A stretch of DNA of 64,000 bases from Treponema socranskii subsp. paredis ATCC 35535. GTDB lineage: Bacteria; Spirochaetota; Spirochaetia; Treponematales; Treponemataceae. Below the pieces are notes generated by a model that was not told the DNA's origin, made no database searches, and saw only the letters and a program-made list of their open reading frames with translations. The DNA is taken from positions 1,445,712 through 1,509,711 of the forward strand of contig KE332515.1 in the NCBI GenBank assembly GCA_000413015.1. Reading direction: 5' to 3'. Below, piece after piece: positions 1 to 9,111 of this stretch. Positions within the stretch are counted from its first letter, which is position 1. Each line of letters opens with the position of its first letter. The position numbers and the translations under genes are program-made.

Positions 1-26
1 TCAATTCACGCTCCCAGCGGGCGGAT

Positions 27-2111
27 CTATCTGCTCAAAAGATTGTTCATGCGCCTTACGAAGTCGGCGGGTTCTTTCAGCTCTTCGCCGCTCACGAGCA
101 GCGCTTGATCGAGCAGCACAAAAGAAATATCGGCGATGCGTTCTTTGTCCTCGGTATCTTTGAGCTTTTGCACGATCGGATGATCGCCGTTCACTTCAAG
201 GATCGGCTTTACATCGACGCCGGTCTGTCCCATCGCTTTCATCATGCGTTCCATTTGGAAGGACGGATCGTTTTCGTCGACGACGATGCACGACGGACTG
301 TCCGAAAGGCGCTTGCTGAGTTTTACTTCTTTGACTTTGTCGCCGAGCGCTTCTTTAATTTTTTCGACGATCGGCTTGAATTCTTTTTCTTTTTTTTCGG
401 CTTCGGCTTTATCGACGCCGAGTTCGTCGTCGCTGCCGGCTCTGTTTACCGATTTTAATTCGAAATCTTTGTATTTTCCGAGCGCGGGGATAACGATGTC
501 CGCAATATCGCTTGCGATTATTAAAACTTCGAAACCTTTTTTCGTATACGCTTCGAGAAGCGGACTCGAACGGAGATTGTTTTCGTCCGTGCCGGTGATG
601 TAGTAAATCGATTTTTGGCCGCTTTTCATGCGCTGCACGTAGTCCGCAAAACTCGTCCATTCGCCGGCAGTTTTATCCGCCGCATTTTGAGCGGAAGCGT
701 TTGCCGCGCCCGCGTCTTTTTTTGCAACGTCTGCGTCTTTTCCGGCAGTATCCATATCGCTTGCACCGTCTTTTACATCCGGTTTATACGTCGTTTTAAA
801 TCGTACGATTTCCGCAATTTCCGCGCGGTTTGCAAAATCGCCGTACAGACCTTCCATCATCGGACGGTTGAACTGCGCGATAAACGTATTCCATTTTTCG
901 ATCGCCTTTTTTTCGGCGTCGGTCGGCTTTTCGCTTTTCCGCGCTTTATCGGCTTCATCTCCGAGTTTTTTGAATTCGCCGAGCAGTTTTTTTACCGACT
1001 GCGCTTTGATCGTTTCGAGGATGCGGTTTTGCTGCAGGATTTCGCGGCTCACGTTGAGCGGCAAATCTTCGCTGTCGATGATGCCGCGCACGAAACGGAG
1101 GTATGCCGGAAGCAGTTCGCGGTCGTCGTCGGTGATAAACACGCGCTTGACGTAGAGTTTTATGCCGCTTTTGTAGTCGGCTTGGTACATATCGAAGGGC
1201 GCGGTTTTCGGAACGTAAAAGAGCGTCGTATATTCCTGCGTACCTTCGGCATGCGTGTGGACATACATGAGCGGATCGTCGCCGTCGCGGCTCAACGTTT
1301 TATAGAATTCGTCGTAATCCGATTCTTTCAAATCGCTCTTCGATCGTTTCCACAGGGCGCTCGCGCTGTTTACCTGATCGACTTTATTTTCGCTCGACGT
1401 AACGTTACCCTTGTCGTCGTATTTGTTTTGCGTATAGTGAAGATAAATCGGAAAGGCGATATAGTCGCTGTATTTTTTAATAAGTTCTTCGATCTTCCAA
1501 CGGCTCGCGTATTCTTTGCTGTCGTCGTTTAAGTGCATGACGACGGCGGAACCGCAGCTTTCGCTTTTATCGAAACCGTATTTTTTCGCTTCTTCGCTGC
1601 CGCATGCGACTTCTTCGATATCGTACGAGTTCGTGCCGTCGCTCGACCAGTGCCAAATTTTTCCGGACGGATCGGCAGCTTTGCGTGTATATACGTCGAT
1701 TTTTTTTGCAGCCATAAACGCCGCATAAAAGCCGACGCCGAACTGTCCGATGAGCGCCGAATCTTTCGACGCCGCTTCGTTTAATTTTTCAAAAAACGCT
1801 TTCGTGCCGCTGCGCGCGATCGTGCCGAGGTTATCGGTCAAATCCTTATCGGTCATGCCGATGCCGGAGTCCCGCACGATAAGCACGCTTTCTTTACCCT
1901 CGTCCCCGCCTTCGAATGAAATGTCAATGCGCGGCGCAAAATGCACGTCTTTGAATGCGTCGTCGGATACGGTGAGGTATTTGAGTTTGTCGAGCGCGTC
2001 CGATGCGTTCGAAACGATTTCCCTGAGGAAAATATCTTTGTTCGAATACATCGAATGGATGATGAGTTTTAAAAGCTGATTTACTTCGGTTTGAAATTGA
2101 TAGGTTGCCAT
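27..2111 (-). CDS. htpG: Molecular chaperone HtpG (Hsp90 family)
   Basis: ATP-dependent dimeric chaperone of the cytoplasm that helps fold and protect client proteins under stress. The 694-residue product starts with the typical Hsp90 segment (FQTEVNQLLKLIIHSMYSNK) and has the GHKL ATPase motifs: SNASDALDKL, DSGIGM and GQFGVGFYAAF. The middle domain carries RGIIDSEDLPLNVSRE. It is longer than the E. coli protein (about 624 aa), mainly because of an Ala/Asp/Lys-rich insert at about residues 447-484 between middle and C-terminal domains. The start is supported by an AGAGG box about 8 bases upstream of ATG. A weak promoter (TTGCCG at 2191-2196, TACATT at 2167-2172, 18-base spacer) lies upstream. 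No CIRCE element is seen. Identification is firm; the promoter is a guess. Confidence 0.97.
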   Translation of the reverse strand: MATYQFQTEVNQLLKLIIHSMYSNKDIFLREIVSNASDALDKLKYLTVSDDAFKDVHFAPRIDISFEGGDEGKESVLIVRDSGIGMTDKDLTDNLGTIARSGTKAFFEKLNEAASKDSALIGQFGVGFYAAFMAAKKIDVYTRKAADPSGKIWHWSSDGTNSYDIEEVACGSEEAKKYGFDKSESCGSAVVMHLNDDSKEYASRWKIEELIKKYSDYIAFPIYLHYTQNKYDDKGNVTSSENKVDQVNSASALWKRSKSDLKESDYDEFYKTLSRDGDDPLMYVHTHAEGTQEYTTLFYVPKTAPFDMYQADYKSGIKLYVKRVFITDDDRELLPAYLRFVRGIIDSEDLPLNVSREILQQNRILETIKAQSVKKLLGEFKKLGDEADKARKSEKPTDAEKKAIEKWNTFIAQFNRPMMEGLYGDFANRAEIAEIVRFKTTYKPDVKDGASDMDTAGKDADVAKKDAGAANASAQNAADKTAGEWTSFADYVQRMKSGQKSIYYITGTDENNLRSSPLLEAYTKKGFEVLIIASDIADIVIPALGKYKDFELKSVNRAGSDDELGVDKAEAEKKEKEFKPIVEKIKEALGDKVKEVKLSKRLSDSPSCIVVDENDPSFQMERMMKAMGQTGVDVKPILEVNGDHPIVQKLKDTEDKERIADISFVLLDQALLVSGEELKEPADFVRRMNNLLSR

Positions 2112-2215
2112 ACAAGCCTCTTTTTAGAAATTGAAAAATAGTGCGGAAAATTCGCAGATTACTTCTAATGTACTGATAAAAGACGGCGTTCGGCAAGAGC
2201 GGGAACATCCCTTAA

Positions 2216-2259
2216 AATTGCACGGCGAGTAAATCTTCAGATTTAGGAGCCGTGCAATT
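2216..2259. repeat. Nested stem-loop in the htpG-rocF intergenic region
   Basis: An 11-base perfect inverted repeat (AATTGCACGGC at 2216-2226, GCCGTGCAATT at 2249-2259) encloses a second small stem (TAAATC-TTCA-GATTTA). It is one of several perfect palindromes in the 575-bp gap 2112-2686, which holds no gene I can support. A related GCCGTGCAATT stem recurs near 18852. Confidence 0.7.
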
Positions 2260-2285
2260 CGTACGCGGACGCGTATACGTATATC

Positions 2286-2347
2286 CGCGAGTTTTCGAAG
2301 AAAACTCGAAGTTAAAAGCGCTGCGCTATTTCAGCGGCACTTTTAAA
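2286..2347. repeat. 62-bp direct repeat with hairpins, copy 1
   Basis: Matches 2428-2489 over 62 bases with a single difference. It holds a perfect hairpin (GAGTTTTC-GAA-GAAAACTC) followed by an imperfect stem whose loop contains GCGCTATTTCAGCGG. The same loop core caps a different perfect stem at 3851-3887, so this looks like a family of intergenic palindromes with changing arms. Confidence 0.8.
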
Positions 2348-2427
2348 TCTTCTTTAAAATGCGGCATTGCAGGAAGTGTCAACTTCCGAAAATGACGCAT
2401 TCGTGCGCAAGAGCGCACACGTACATA

Positions 2428-2489
2428 CGCGAGTTTTCGAAGAAAACTCGAAGTTAAAAGCGCTGCGCTATTTTAGCGGCACTTTTAAA
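2428..2489. repeat. 62-bp direct repeat with hairpins, copy 2
   Basis: Second copy of the unit at 2286-2347; the loop reads GCTATTTTAG instead of GCTATTTCAG. The bases between the copies (2348-2427) are not repeated. Confidence 0.8.
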
Positions 2490-2686
2490 CCTTTCAGGAG
2501 CAAAGGCGGCGGCATACGGATACGGGGAGAACGGGGCGTTGCGGGGTGCCCCCGCAGAGAGGGTAGAGCGCAACCGTGTGCGTTCGCAGGGAGAGACTTC
2601 TCCCCCCTTATTAATTAATAAGTCGATTTTCGAAAATATCAGTTAATAATTATTATATCGCCCCGTGCCGGGAAATTTTCCGCGCG

Positions 2687-3595
2687 TCAATACAATTTTT
2701 CGCCGAGCAGGCGGGCGGCAAGAGAAACGGCAAGCACTGCGGTTTGATTTCTCACGTCGAGGATCGGATTCACTTCCACGATGTCTGCAGATTTTACCAT
2801 ACCGGTACCGCTCATCTCTTCCATAAGCAAAAGCGCTTCACGGTTCGTCATGCCGGCGGGAAGCGGAATGCCGGTGCCGGGAGCGAACATGGGATCGAGC
2901 ACGTCCATATCGAAAGACACGTGTACGACATCCGCGTGCGTTTTAAAAAAGAGTAGGACTTGTTTGACGACGGACGGAAAGCCCTGCCGTTCGATGTCGC
3001 TCATCGTAAAAACCGTGACGCCGGATTTTCGCATGAGCTCTTTTTCGCCCGGATCCAAATCGCGGATGCCGACAAAGCACACATTGTGCGGATCGACTTT
3101 GCGTCCGTCAAAATATAAATTTGTCAATTCCGGAAGGCCGAGTCCGCACGAAGCGGCAAGGCATTCGCCGTGGATATTGCCCGAAAGCGTCGTCTCGGGC
3201 GTATTGAAATCTCCGTGCGCGTCGACGTAAAGTACGCCGAGTCTTTGACCCTTGCGTTTTGCGGACGCGGCGGCTCCGGCAAGCGTGCCGAGAACGATCG
3301 AGTGATCGCCTCCGAGCGTAAGCGGAAATTCTCCCTCAGCGAAAGATTCATCCGTTTCTTTTGCAAGCTGCGTGCAGGCATCCGCGATCGGCTTTAAATA
3401 TTTTGCTTTCGGGTTTCCGACCTCTTCGTATTCCTGAGGATGTATGCGCATCGGCGAATTGTATTTGACTAAAGTGTGACCGAGCGATTCGAGTTTTGCG
3501 CGTAAACCCGCGAGCCGTATCGCGGACGGCCCCATATCGCTGCCGTGGCGAGAAGCTCCGAAATCGAGCGGCATTTCAATGATGTTAATATTCAT
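2687..3595 (-). CDS. rocF: Arginase
   Basis: Binuclear manganese enzyme expected to hydrolyse L-arginine to ornithine and urea. The 302-residue length is typical. The three metal-binding motifs are present: GGDHS, DAHGDFNTPETTLSGNIHGE and SFDMDVLDP. The TLSGNIHGE loop is typical of arginase rather than agmatinase. No other arginine catabolic gene is adjacent, so the pathway is inferred from the family alone. The ATG has no Shine-Dalgarno; instead a TATACT box ends 6 bases before it, pointing to a leaderless transcript. Formiminoglutamase is a less likely alternative. Confidence 0.93.
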   Translation of the reverse strand: MNINIIEMPLDFGASRHGSDMGPSAIRLAGLRAKLESLGHTLVKYNSPMRIHPQEYEEVGNPKAKYLKPIADACTQLAKETDESFAEGEFPLTLGGDHSIVLGTLAGAAASAKRKGQRLGVLYVDAHGDFNTPETTLSGNIHGECLAASCGLGLPELTNLYFDGRKVDPHNVCFVGIRDLDPGEKELMRKSGVTVFTMSDIERQGFPSVVKQVLLFFKTHADVVHVSFDMDVLDPMFAPGTGIPLPAGMTNREALLLMEEMSGTGMVKSADIVEVNPILDVRNQTAVLAVSLAARLLGEKLY

Positions 3596-3601
3596 AAAAG
3601 C

Positions 3602-3631
3602 AGTATAATGCGAATCGGAGGTTTAGGACAA
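3602..3631 (-). promoter_or_regulatory. rocF promoter, probably leaderless
   Basis: On the minus strand TTGTCC (3626-3631), an 18-base spacer and TATACT (3602-3607) end 6 bases before the rocF ATG. This leaves no room for a leader with a ribosome binding site. The same TATACT-N6-ATG layout recurs at rpoN, the DUF1015 gene and pth. Confidence 0.55.
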
Positions 3632-3827
3632 CACGCATACATGGCGCCGCTTATACGCACGCCGCATCACGAAAAATCCTGAACGAAAAAACCGAAACCG
3701 CGCCGATGCATGAACCGTGCCGGCCGTCGATTTCGGTTTGTTAATTTTTGAATGCCGGAAGGCGCGCGCCCCGCAACGAGCGCGTAAGCGCGAAGTTTCG
3801 AGCGGCGCGCACATGTTGATATGCGAC

Positions 3828-3887
3828 GTTTGCCTTTCGGCAAACTTGCCGTTAAACGAAACACGCTATTTCAGTGTTTCGTTTAAC
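3828..3887. repeat. Pair of perfect stem-loops downstream of the flavoprotein gene
   Basis: First stem GTTTGCC-TTTC-GGCAAAC (3828-3845). Second stem has 14-base arms, GTTAAACGAAACAC (3851-3864) and GTGTTTCGTTTAAC (3874-3887), around the loop GCTATTTCA. It sits just past the stop codon of the reductase gene (3894) but has no U-run on that side, so it may protect the mRNA 3' end rather than be a standard terminator. The rest of 3596-3893 shows no gene. Confidence 0.7.
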
Positions 3888-3893
3888 CGTCGT

Positions 3894-5633
3894 TTATTTT
3901 TTAATATAATCGCAGGCCGCGTCTCCGGCGATTTTGCCGAACACTTCGATATCCGCGACCGCGTTGCCGCCCAAACGGTTCGCACCGTGAACGCCGCCGG
4001 TCACTTCTCCCGCCGCAAAGAGGCCAGGGATCGCATTTCCCTTTGTGTCGAGCACTTCCGTCTTCGTATCGATTTTGATACCGCCCATCGTGTGGTGTAC
4101 GGCAGGTCCGATTTCGATCGCGTAGTACGGTCCCTTCGTCAGATCGCGCTCCAAACCTTTCGGGTTGCGGTTGAAGTCGGCATCTTTTTTGTTATGCACA
4201 TATCCTGCGTAGGTTTTCAGCGTCTTTTCAAATTCCTGCGCCGGTATTTCGAGCTTTTGCGCGAGCTCCGCAGGCGTCGCGGCTTCGGTCAGCAAACCTT
4301 TTTTCGCATAGCCTTCGATCGCTTTCAAAGAGTCGCGTACATCCTGATCGAAAACGAGGAAAGCCGTTTTGTTCGGCTCTTTTAAAATCGCGGCGGACAC
4401 TACGTCGCGCGTTTCCATTTCGTTGATAAAACGTTTGCCCGTGCGGCTTACGAGGATCGCACCGTTGCCTCGCACCGCTTCGGTGATCATGATGCCCTTG
4501 CCGGGGACGACCGTCGGGTGCGTTTGAATCTGCTCCATCTGTGTAAGCGCGCCGTCGAATTTTTTAATCCATTCGAACGCATCGCCCGTTGCACCCGGAT
4601 GATTCGTCGTGCCGAATCCCGCAAGCTTCGGATTGTACGTTACAACCATATCGGGATTTGCACCGAAACCGCCGGTCGCGATGATGATCGCTTTTGCGCT
4701 GACTTTATAATCGCCGTTCGGAGACGTGACGGTGACTCCTGCGGGCTTTCCGTTTTCCGCAAAGATGTCGGTCACTTTATTGTTGAGGCGGACATCCGCT
4801 CCCTGCTTTTGCGCCGCAGCGTATAAAAGCGGAACGAGGTGAGAACCGATCGCAGCTCCTCCCTGCGGACGGTGAATGCGCTTATTCGTCGCGCCGCCGA
4901 AAAGACCGACGTCGCTCAAATCCGCACCGACGATATCCGACTGCAGCCACTCTACGATCGCCGCGGAATTGTCCACGAGCGTATGAACGAGCGCGGGGTC
5001 GTTGAGATTTTTTCCGCCCTTCATCGTATCTTCGAAAAACTGCTCCTTCGAATCTTTGATGCCGAGCTTCTCCTGCTCTTTCGTATACGCGGCATTCAAA
5101 CCGCCGGTCGCGCTGTTCGTATTGCCGCCGACAATGCCCATCTTTTCAAGGACGATGACTTTCGCTCCTCGGTGCGCCGCTTCCGTTGCCGCCGTAAGAC
5201 CCGCGCCGCCCGCGCCGATAACGACGATATCGCACGACGTATCCGTCGCTTTTTCCGCCGCCGCCGTTTCACCTTTCGACGCTTTGACTGCAGCCTGCAG
5301 CGCCGCCATCGTCGCGTTCGATGTGATCGTCGCACCCGACATGATATCGAGTCCTTCGACCGACTGCTTCGCAACTGCTTGATCGATGACGAACTGTTCC
5401 GCGGGTTGCGCAAAACCGGTTTCCGATTCTTTCGTCACCTTTGCGCCGGTGATTTTTCCGCCTTTTACGGAAAGGATCAACTCGATCGGACCGTTGCGGC
5501 CCTCGCCTTTTCCCGGCCATTCGCCGTCAACGAATTTTCCCTTCGCTTTCCCTCTGCTGCTGATTACGATCCCTGCAGCAGCCGCAATGACAAAAATGCC
5601 GATCGCAATGCCGATAGCCTTTTTTGAGTTCAT
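3894..5633 (-). CDS. Exported FMN-binding / FAD-dependent fumarate-reductase-type flavoprotein
   Basis: Probably an extracytoplasmic reductase of a small unsaturated acid (fumarate, urocanate or similar). Order: N-terminal hydrophobic signal or anchor (about residues 5-24), FMN-binding domain with SGATITS, the usual site of covalent FMN on threonine (about 85-110), then a FAD-binding domain beginning IVVIGAGGAGLTAATEA with EKMGIVGGNT. C-terminal GGVHGANRLGGNA closes the FAD fold. No CXXCH haem motif is present, so it is not a flavocytochrome c; electrons must come from elsewhere, perhaps through the FMN. I chose the ATG at 5633 (579 aa) over the one at 5660 because AAGGGAG lies 5 bases before it. 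Substrate is not decidable from sequence. Confidence 0.88.
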   Translation of the reverse strand: MNSKKAIGIAIGIFVIAAAAGIVISSRGKAKGKFVDGEWPGKGEGRNGPIELILSVKGGKITGAKVTKESETGFAQPAEQFVIDQAVAKQSVEGLDIMSGATITSNATMAALQAAVKASKGETAAAEKATDTSCDIVVIGAGGAGLTAATEAAHRGAKVIVLEKMGIVGGNTNSATGGLNAAYTKEQEKLGIKDSKEQFFEDTMKGGKNLNDPALVHTLVDNSAAIVEWLQSDIVGADLSDVGLFGGATNKRIHRPQGGAAIGSHLVPLLYAAAQKQGADVRLNNKVTDIFAENGKPAGVTVTSPNGDYKVSAKAIIIATGGFGANPDMVVTYNPKLAGFGTTNHPGATGDAFEWIKKFDGALTQMEQIQTHPTVVPGKGIMITEAVRGNGAILVSRTGKRFINEMETRDVVSAAILKEPNKTAFLVFDQDVRDSLKAIEGYAKKGLLTEAATPAELAQKLEIPAQEFEKTLKTYAGYVHNKKDADFNRNPKGLERDLTKGPYYAIEIGPAVHHTMGGIKIDTKTEVLDTKGNAIPGLFAAGEVTGGVHGANRLGGNAVADIEVFGKIAGDAACDYIKK

Positions 5634-5744
5634 AGAAGCTCCCTTTGCGCATGTGCGCATATGTTAATTGAAAAAAGCGGACGAGATGATGCGCATCTCA
5701 TAGCCTCTCTTGCGTATGTGTTAATGTATCCGCTTTTCGATTAA

Positions 5745-5773
5745 AATATAACAAATTTTTATGCAGGGTGCAA
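5745..5773 (-). promoter_or_regulatory. Promoter of the flavoprotein reductase gene
   Basis: Minus-strand TTGCAC (5768-5773), 17-base spacer, TATATT (5745-5750), about 110 bases before the start codon. The leader includes a GAGATG-ATGCG-CATCTC stem near 5684-5700. Confidence 0.55.
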
Positions 5774-6014
5774 TATTACCAATAGGGGGCAGGGCAAAAA
5801 AGCAAGATCCCGTACGGCAGTAATTACAGCAACTTTGCATCGCAGGCGACGTGCGGCACGAAATGTGCTATTATATTAAAAGTGCCGGTTGATTCGAATA
5901 CGGAACGATCAGGGCAAGCGCATCGGAAATGTATACACTGGAAAGAAGTATGTAATCGAATGAAAAAAGGCGGAAGAATAATCAGCAACGTATTGAAATA
6001 TGGAGGATGCAATT

Positions 6015-6242
6015 ATGGCGGATGATTTTACTTTTGAAATTACGAAAAACATCGGCGTCGTCTCCGAAGGCAAAGGCGGATGGAAGATGGAGCTCAACCT
6101 CGTGTCGTGGGGCGGCCGCCCCGCAAAATACGATGTCAGAAGCTGGTCGCCCGACCATCAAAAAATGGGCAAGGGTTTGACGTTGACGAAAGAAGAACTC
6201 GCGTCTCTCGGAAAACTCATCGCCTCTCTTCCGGCGGAGTGA
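6015..6242 (+). CDS. Small PC4/YdbC-like protein
   Basis: A 75-residue protein resembling the YdbC/PC4 single-stranded nucleic-acid-binding fold: FEITKNIGVVSEGKGGWKME and a later YDVRSWSPDHQKMGKGLTLT strand pattern are typical. The start at 6015 is set by GGAGG at 6002-6006; the upstream in-frame ATG at 6000 overlaps that box. It probably binds ssDNA or RNA in the cytoplasm. It converges on radA, whose stop is 52 bases away. The family match is from memory of the pattern. Confidence 0.75.
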   Translation: MADDFTFEITKNIGVVSEGKGGWKMELNLVSWGGRPAKYDVRSWSPDHQKMGKGLTLTKEELASLGKLIASLPAE

Positions 6243-6294
6243 TCCCGAACCGATTGGGTTGCACTACGGGCGCTTCGCGCAAGCGGAACTTTCG

Positions 6295-7650
6295 TCATGT
6301 TCCGAACAGGAGCGTTACAAGCTCTTTTACGTCGCGCGCTTGAGAGATGCCCTTGCTTTTTTCCGGCGCGATAACCGTCGAAAAACCCATATTTTGCGCA
6401 GTCTTTGCGCGCTGCGTCAAACGCGGCACGGGACGAATTTCTCCGGCAAGGCTCAGTTCACCGATCACCGCCGTTTCGGCTGCGAGCGCGATGTCGGTGC
6501 GTGCCGAATACAGCGCCGCCGCAAGGGCCGCGTCGATCGCGCCTTCCGTCAAGCGCATACCGCCTGCCACATTGATGTATAAATCCTGATCGGAAAAACG
6601 CAAGCCCGTCCGTTTTTCGAGGACTGCCGCCACGCGCGCAACGCGCGCCGAATCGATTTTATCGCTGTACACGCGGGAAAGAGACGCCTTTGCCGGAACG
6701 ACGAGCGCCTGTATTTCAACGATAAACACGCGGCTGCCTTCGAAAACGGCGGTACACGCGACTCCCGCGGGCTGCTTGCCGTCGCGCCTCGTGATAAAGA
6801 GCACCGACGGATCGGCGACTTCGGCCAAACCTTTGTCCGTCATTTCGAAAATGCCGATTTCATCGACCGAGCCGAACCTGTTTTTCGCCGCGCGCAAAAA
6901 ACGGTATTCGTCGTTGCTGCGTTCGAATGAAACCACCGTGTCGACCATGTGCTCGAGCGATTTCGGGCCGGCGATCAATCCTTCTTTCGTCACGTGCGCG
7001 GTCATTATTAAAACGGCGTCGCGCTCTTTGACCCAGCTTATCAATTCGTTCGCGCAGTATTTTAATTGATTGACCGTTCCCGGAATCAAACCGGCCTGCA
7101 CCGAATACGTCGTTTGAATCGAGTCAACGATTACGAGTACGGGATTTTGCGCATCGAGCGCGGCAAGCATATCTTCGAGACGCATCGTACACAAAAGCTC
7201 TATGCCGGCGGCAGCGAGACCGAGCCGTTCGCTCCGCTCTTTTATCTGCGCGGCGGATTCTTCGCCCGACACGTAGAGTACGCGCATCGCATTGCCGTTC
7301 GCTTTCGCCGCGAGAGAAGCCGTCTGCAAAAGCAGCGTCGATTTTCCGATACCCGGCTCTCCGCCGATAAGAACCGCCGAACGCATTGCAGTTCCGCCGC
7401 CGAGTACGCGGTCGAATTCCGCGATGCCGGTCGCAAGGCGCATACCGTCCTTTGCTTCCACATGCGAAAGCGGCACGGGCTTTGCACGCTCGGAAACGCC
7501 GGAACGGGAGGGACTTACGGCGTTCGCGTCGAGGATGCATTCTTCAAGCGTGTTCCATTCGCCGCACTGAGGACAACGGCCGAGCCAGCGCGGCTGCGAA
7601 TAGCCGCAGGATGAACACTTGTATAAAATCGTACCGGATTTTTTTGCCAT
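6295..7650 (-). CDS. radA: DNA repair protein RadA (Sms)
   Basis: RecA-like ATPase that helps process recombination intermediates by branch migration. The 451-residue protein has an N-terminal C4 zinc finger (CSSCG...CPQC, about residues 10-31), Walker A GEPGIGKST, the RadA signature KNRFG, and a C-terminal Lon-protease-like domain without need for proteolysis (GGMRLTEGAIDAALAAAL). GAGG lies about 9 bases before the ATG. The DUF1015 gene lies 99 bases upstream on the same strand and may be co-transcribed. Confidence 0.97.
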   Translation of the reverse strand: MAKKSGTILYKCSSCGYSQPRWLGRCPQCGEWNTLEECILDANAVSPSRSGVSERAKPVPLSHVEAKDGMRLATGIAEFDRVLGGGTAMRSAVLIGGEPGIGKSTLLLQTASLAAKANGNAMRVLYVSGEESAAQIKERSERLGLAAAGIELLCTMRLEDMLAALDAQNPVLVIVDSIQTTYSVQAGLIPGTVNQLKYCANELISWVKERDAVLIMTAHVTKEGLIAGPKSLEHMVDTVVSFERSNDEYRFLRAAKNRFGSVDEIGIFEMTDKGLAEVADPSVLFITRRDGKQPAGVACTAVFEGSRVFIVEIQALVVPAKASLSRVYSDKIDSARVARVAAVLEKRTGLRFSDQDLYINVAGGMRLTEGAIDAALAAALYSARTDIALAAETAVIGELSLAGEIRPVPRLTQRAKTAQNMGFSTVIAPEKSKGISQARDVKELVTLLFGT

Positions 7651-7749
7651 CGCAATCCCTCATAAATTAATAGGTCGAATATCGATTTATTGATTTTCGT
7701 GCGCTCCGTCAGCACGAAGCGATGTCCCGTCCGAACACGGAGATTCCGG

Positions 7750-9066
7750 CTAAAACAGTTTTCGGCATTCGAGATAAAAGCGCTTTTCATCGGCTTCACC
7801 CATCGAAAAACTTTTTCGCGGGAGCGGTCCGTTTTTTTCGATCGTCGCAAAAAAACTTGTTTTGTCGATCGGAGGAAGAAGGATGCCCGTCGTACCCTCT
7901 TGTGAGCCGAGCCGCATCGTTTCCGCATCTCCGTGAATATAATCGATCGTTATGTCGATTCCGGCTTTCACTTTTTCAGCTATATAATCGTCGACGACAG
8001 GCTGAAAAGCGGAAACCGCGAGCGAAGAAATGTTCGTTTTTAAAAGCGTGTACGACGTTTTTCCGCCGGACGTGCTTGCAAAGCCGAACGATGCCCTCGA
8101 TTTTTTTACCGCGTTTTCGAGTTCTTCGGACGACCGGCACTGCACGACCTCTCCGCCGAATTGAGAAGTCAAGCGCAAAATCAATTCCGCCGCGTCCGCT
8201 CCGAAAAGCACGCGGTGAATCGGTTCGAACGTAAGCCCCGCATCGTATATGTTGACGATTTCGACGAGGGCGTAACGCACGCGGCTTGTCTTTCGCTCTT
8301 CTTCGCCGAGCGTTTGTTTGTATTCGTCCCACACGGCTTTTGCGGTTGCAAGCGAATGATTTCCGTCGCCGACTGCAAACATAAACACGCTGCCGTCGCT
8401 TTCGGTATTCGCTTTTGCAATTTTTTCAAGCGATGAAAGAAGGACTCCTTCCGAAGATTCCGGCACAAGCCGGCCTTGTATGCTTCCGCCCTTCATCATA
8501 AGATTTCCCGAATAAAGCGGAGCGGCTCCGGACGCTTTGACGACTTTTCCCGCACCTCCGACAAGGGAATCCGACGCATCGTTTACGAGGAGCATAATGT
8601 GCGGTGCTTCGAGCGGGGCGCCGCTCCTGATCGCTTTGCGCGGCGGAATGCGCGAAGGGATCGTCGCTTCGGTTGCACGGATAAGCGCTTTTGAAAAAGG
8701 CTTCCACTCGTAGCCGTCCAAATCGATTGCCCCTACGAGACCGCGCCGCATACGGCCGAACGCCGTCGTGCGCTCGACGTAGACGAAGCCGTGTTTTTCT
8801 TCAAAGAGGCCCTCATCGATATAGCGCTTCATCGCCGCCTGTATGCCGGTAATACGCGATTCTTTATCGCCGTCGCCGAGATAAACTTCCGGCAAAATAA
8901 GGTTCAGCGCGCTCGGTTTTCCGCTCGCCGCTTTTTCCGCCTCTTTCCAATAATTTCTGTCCTGCGTATATTGATCGCACGCGATGCACGACCAGCTTGC
9001 CGTATCGATATTTTTCGGCAGCAAAAGATCGGGAACGGAAAGAGCGAAATCTGAAAATGTGTTCAT
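7750..9066 (-). CDS. DUF1015 family protein
   Basis: A 438-residue cytoplasmic protein of the DUF1015 family, whose biochemical role is not known to me. Recognisable segments are the N-terminal SWSCIACDQYTQDRNYW and the internal FAVGDGNHSLATAKAVWD, characteristic of the family. The open frame runs on upstream to 9717, but that part lies opposite rpoN and is a shadow. I take the ATG at 9066, just after a TATACT box with 6 bases between (leaderless layout). Divergent from rpoN with only 45 bases between them. Confidence 0.88.
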   Translation of the reverse strand: MNTFSDFALSVPDLLLPKNIDTASWSCIACDQYTQDRNYWKEAEKAASGKPSALNLILPEVYLGDGDKESRITGIQAAMKRYIDEGLFEEKHGFVYVERTTAFGRMRRGLVGAIDLDGYEWKPFSKALIRATEATIPSRIPPRKAIRSGAPLEAPHIMLLVNDASDSLVGGAGKVVKASGAAPLYSGNLMMKGGSIQGRLVPESSEGVLLSSLEKIAKANTESDGSVFMFAVGDGNHSLATAKAVWDEYKQTLGEEERKTSRVRYALVEIVNIYDAGLTFEPIHRVLFGADAAELILRLTSQFGGEVVQCRSSEELENAVKKSRASFGFASTSGGKTSYTLLKTNISSLAVSAFQPVVDDYIAEKVKAGIDITIDYIHGDAETMRLGSQEGTTGILLPPIDKTSFFATIEKNGPLPRKSFSMGEADEKRFYLECRKLF

Positions 9067-9072
9067 AGGAAA

Positions 9073-9105
9073 AGTATACCGCCAAGTATTTTTTTGTGCT
9101 ATACT
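9073..9105. promoter_or_regulatory. Back-to-back -10 boxes of the DUF1015 gene and rpoN
   Basis: The 45-bp divergent gap contains TATACT on the minus strand (9073-9078) and TATACT on the plus strand (9100-9105). Each ends exactly 6 bases from its ATG. No -35 box is convincing on either side, and there is no Shine-Dalgarno for either gene. Confidence 0.5.
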
Positions 9106-9111
9106 TAAGCT

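Noticed and set aside
615..1532. Long plus-strand open frame opposite htpG
   Set aside because: Antisense shadow; low-complexity Arg/Phe-rich translation, no start signals, and htpG is certain.
2112..2686. Possible CIRCE heat-shock operator upstream of htpG
   Set aside because: The inverted repeats present do not fit the TTAGCACTC-N9-GAGTGCTAA pattern.
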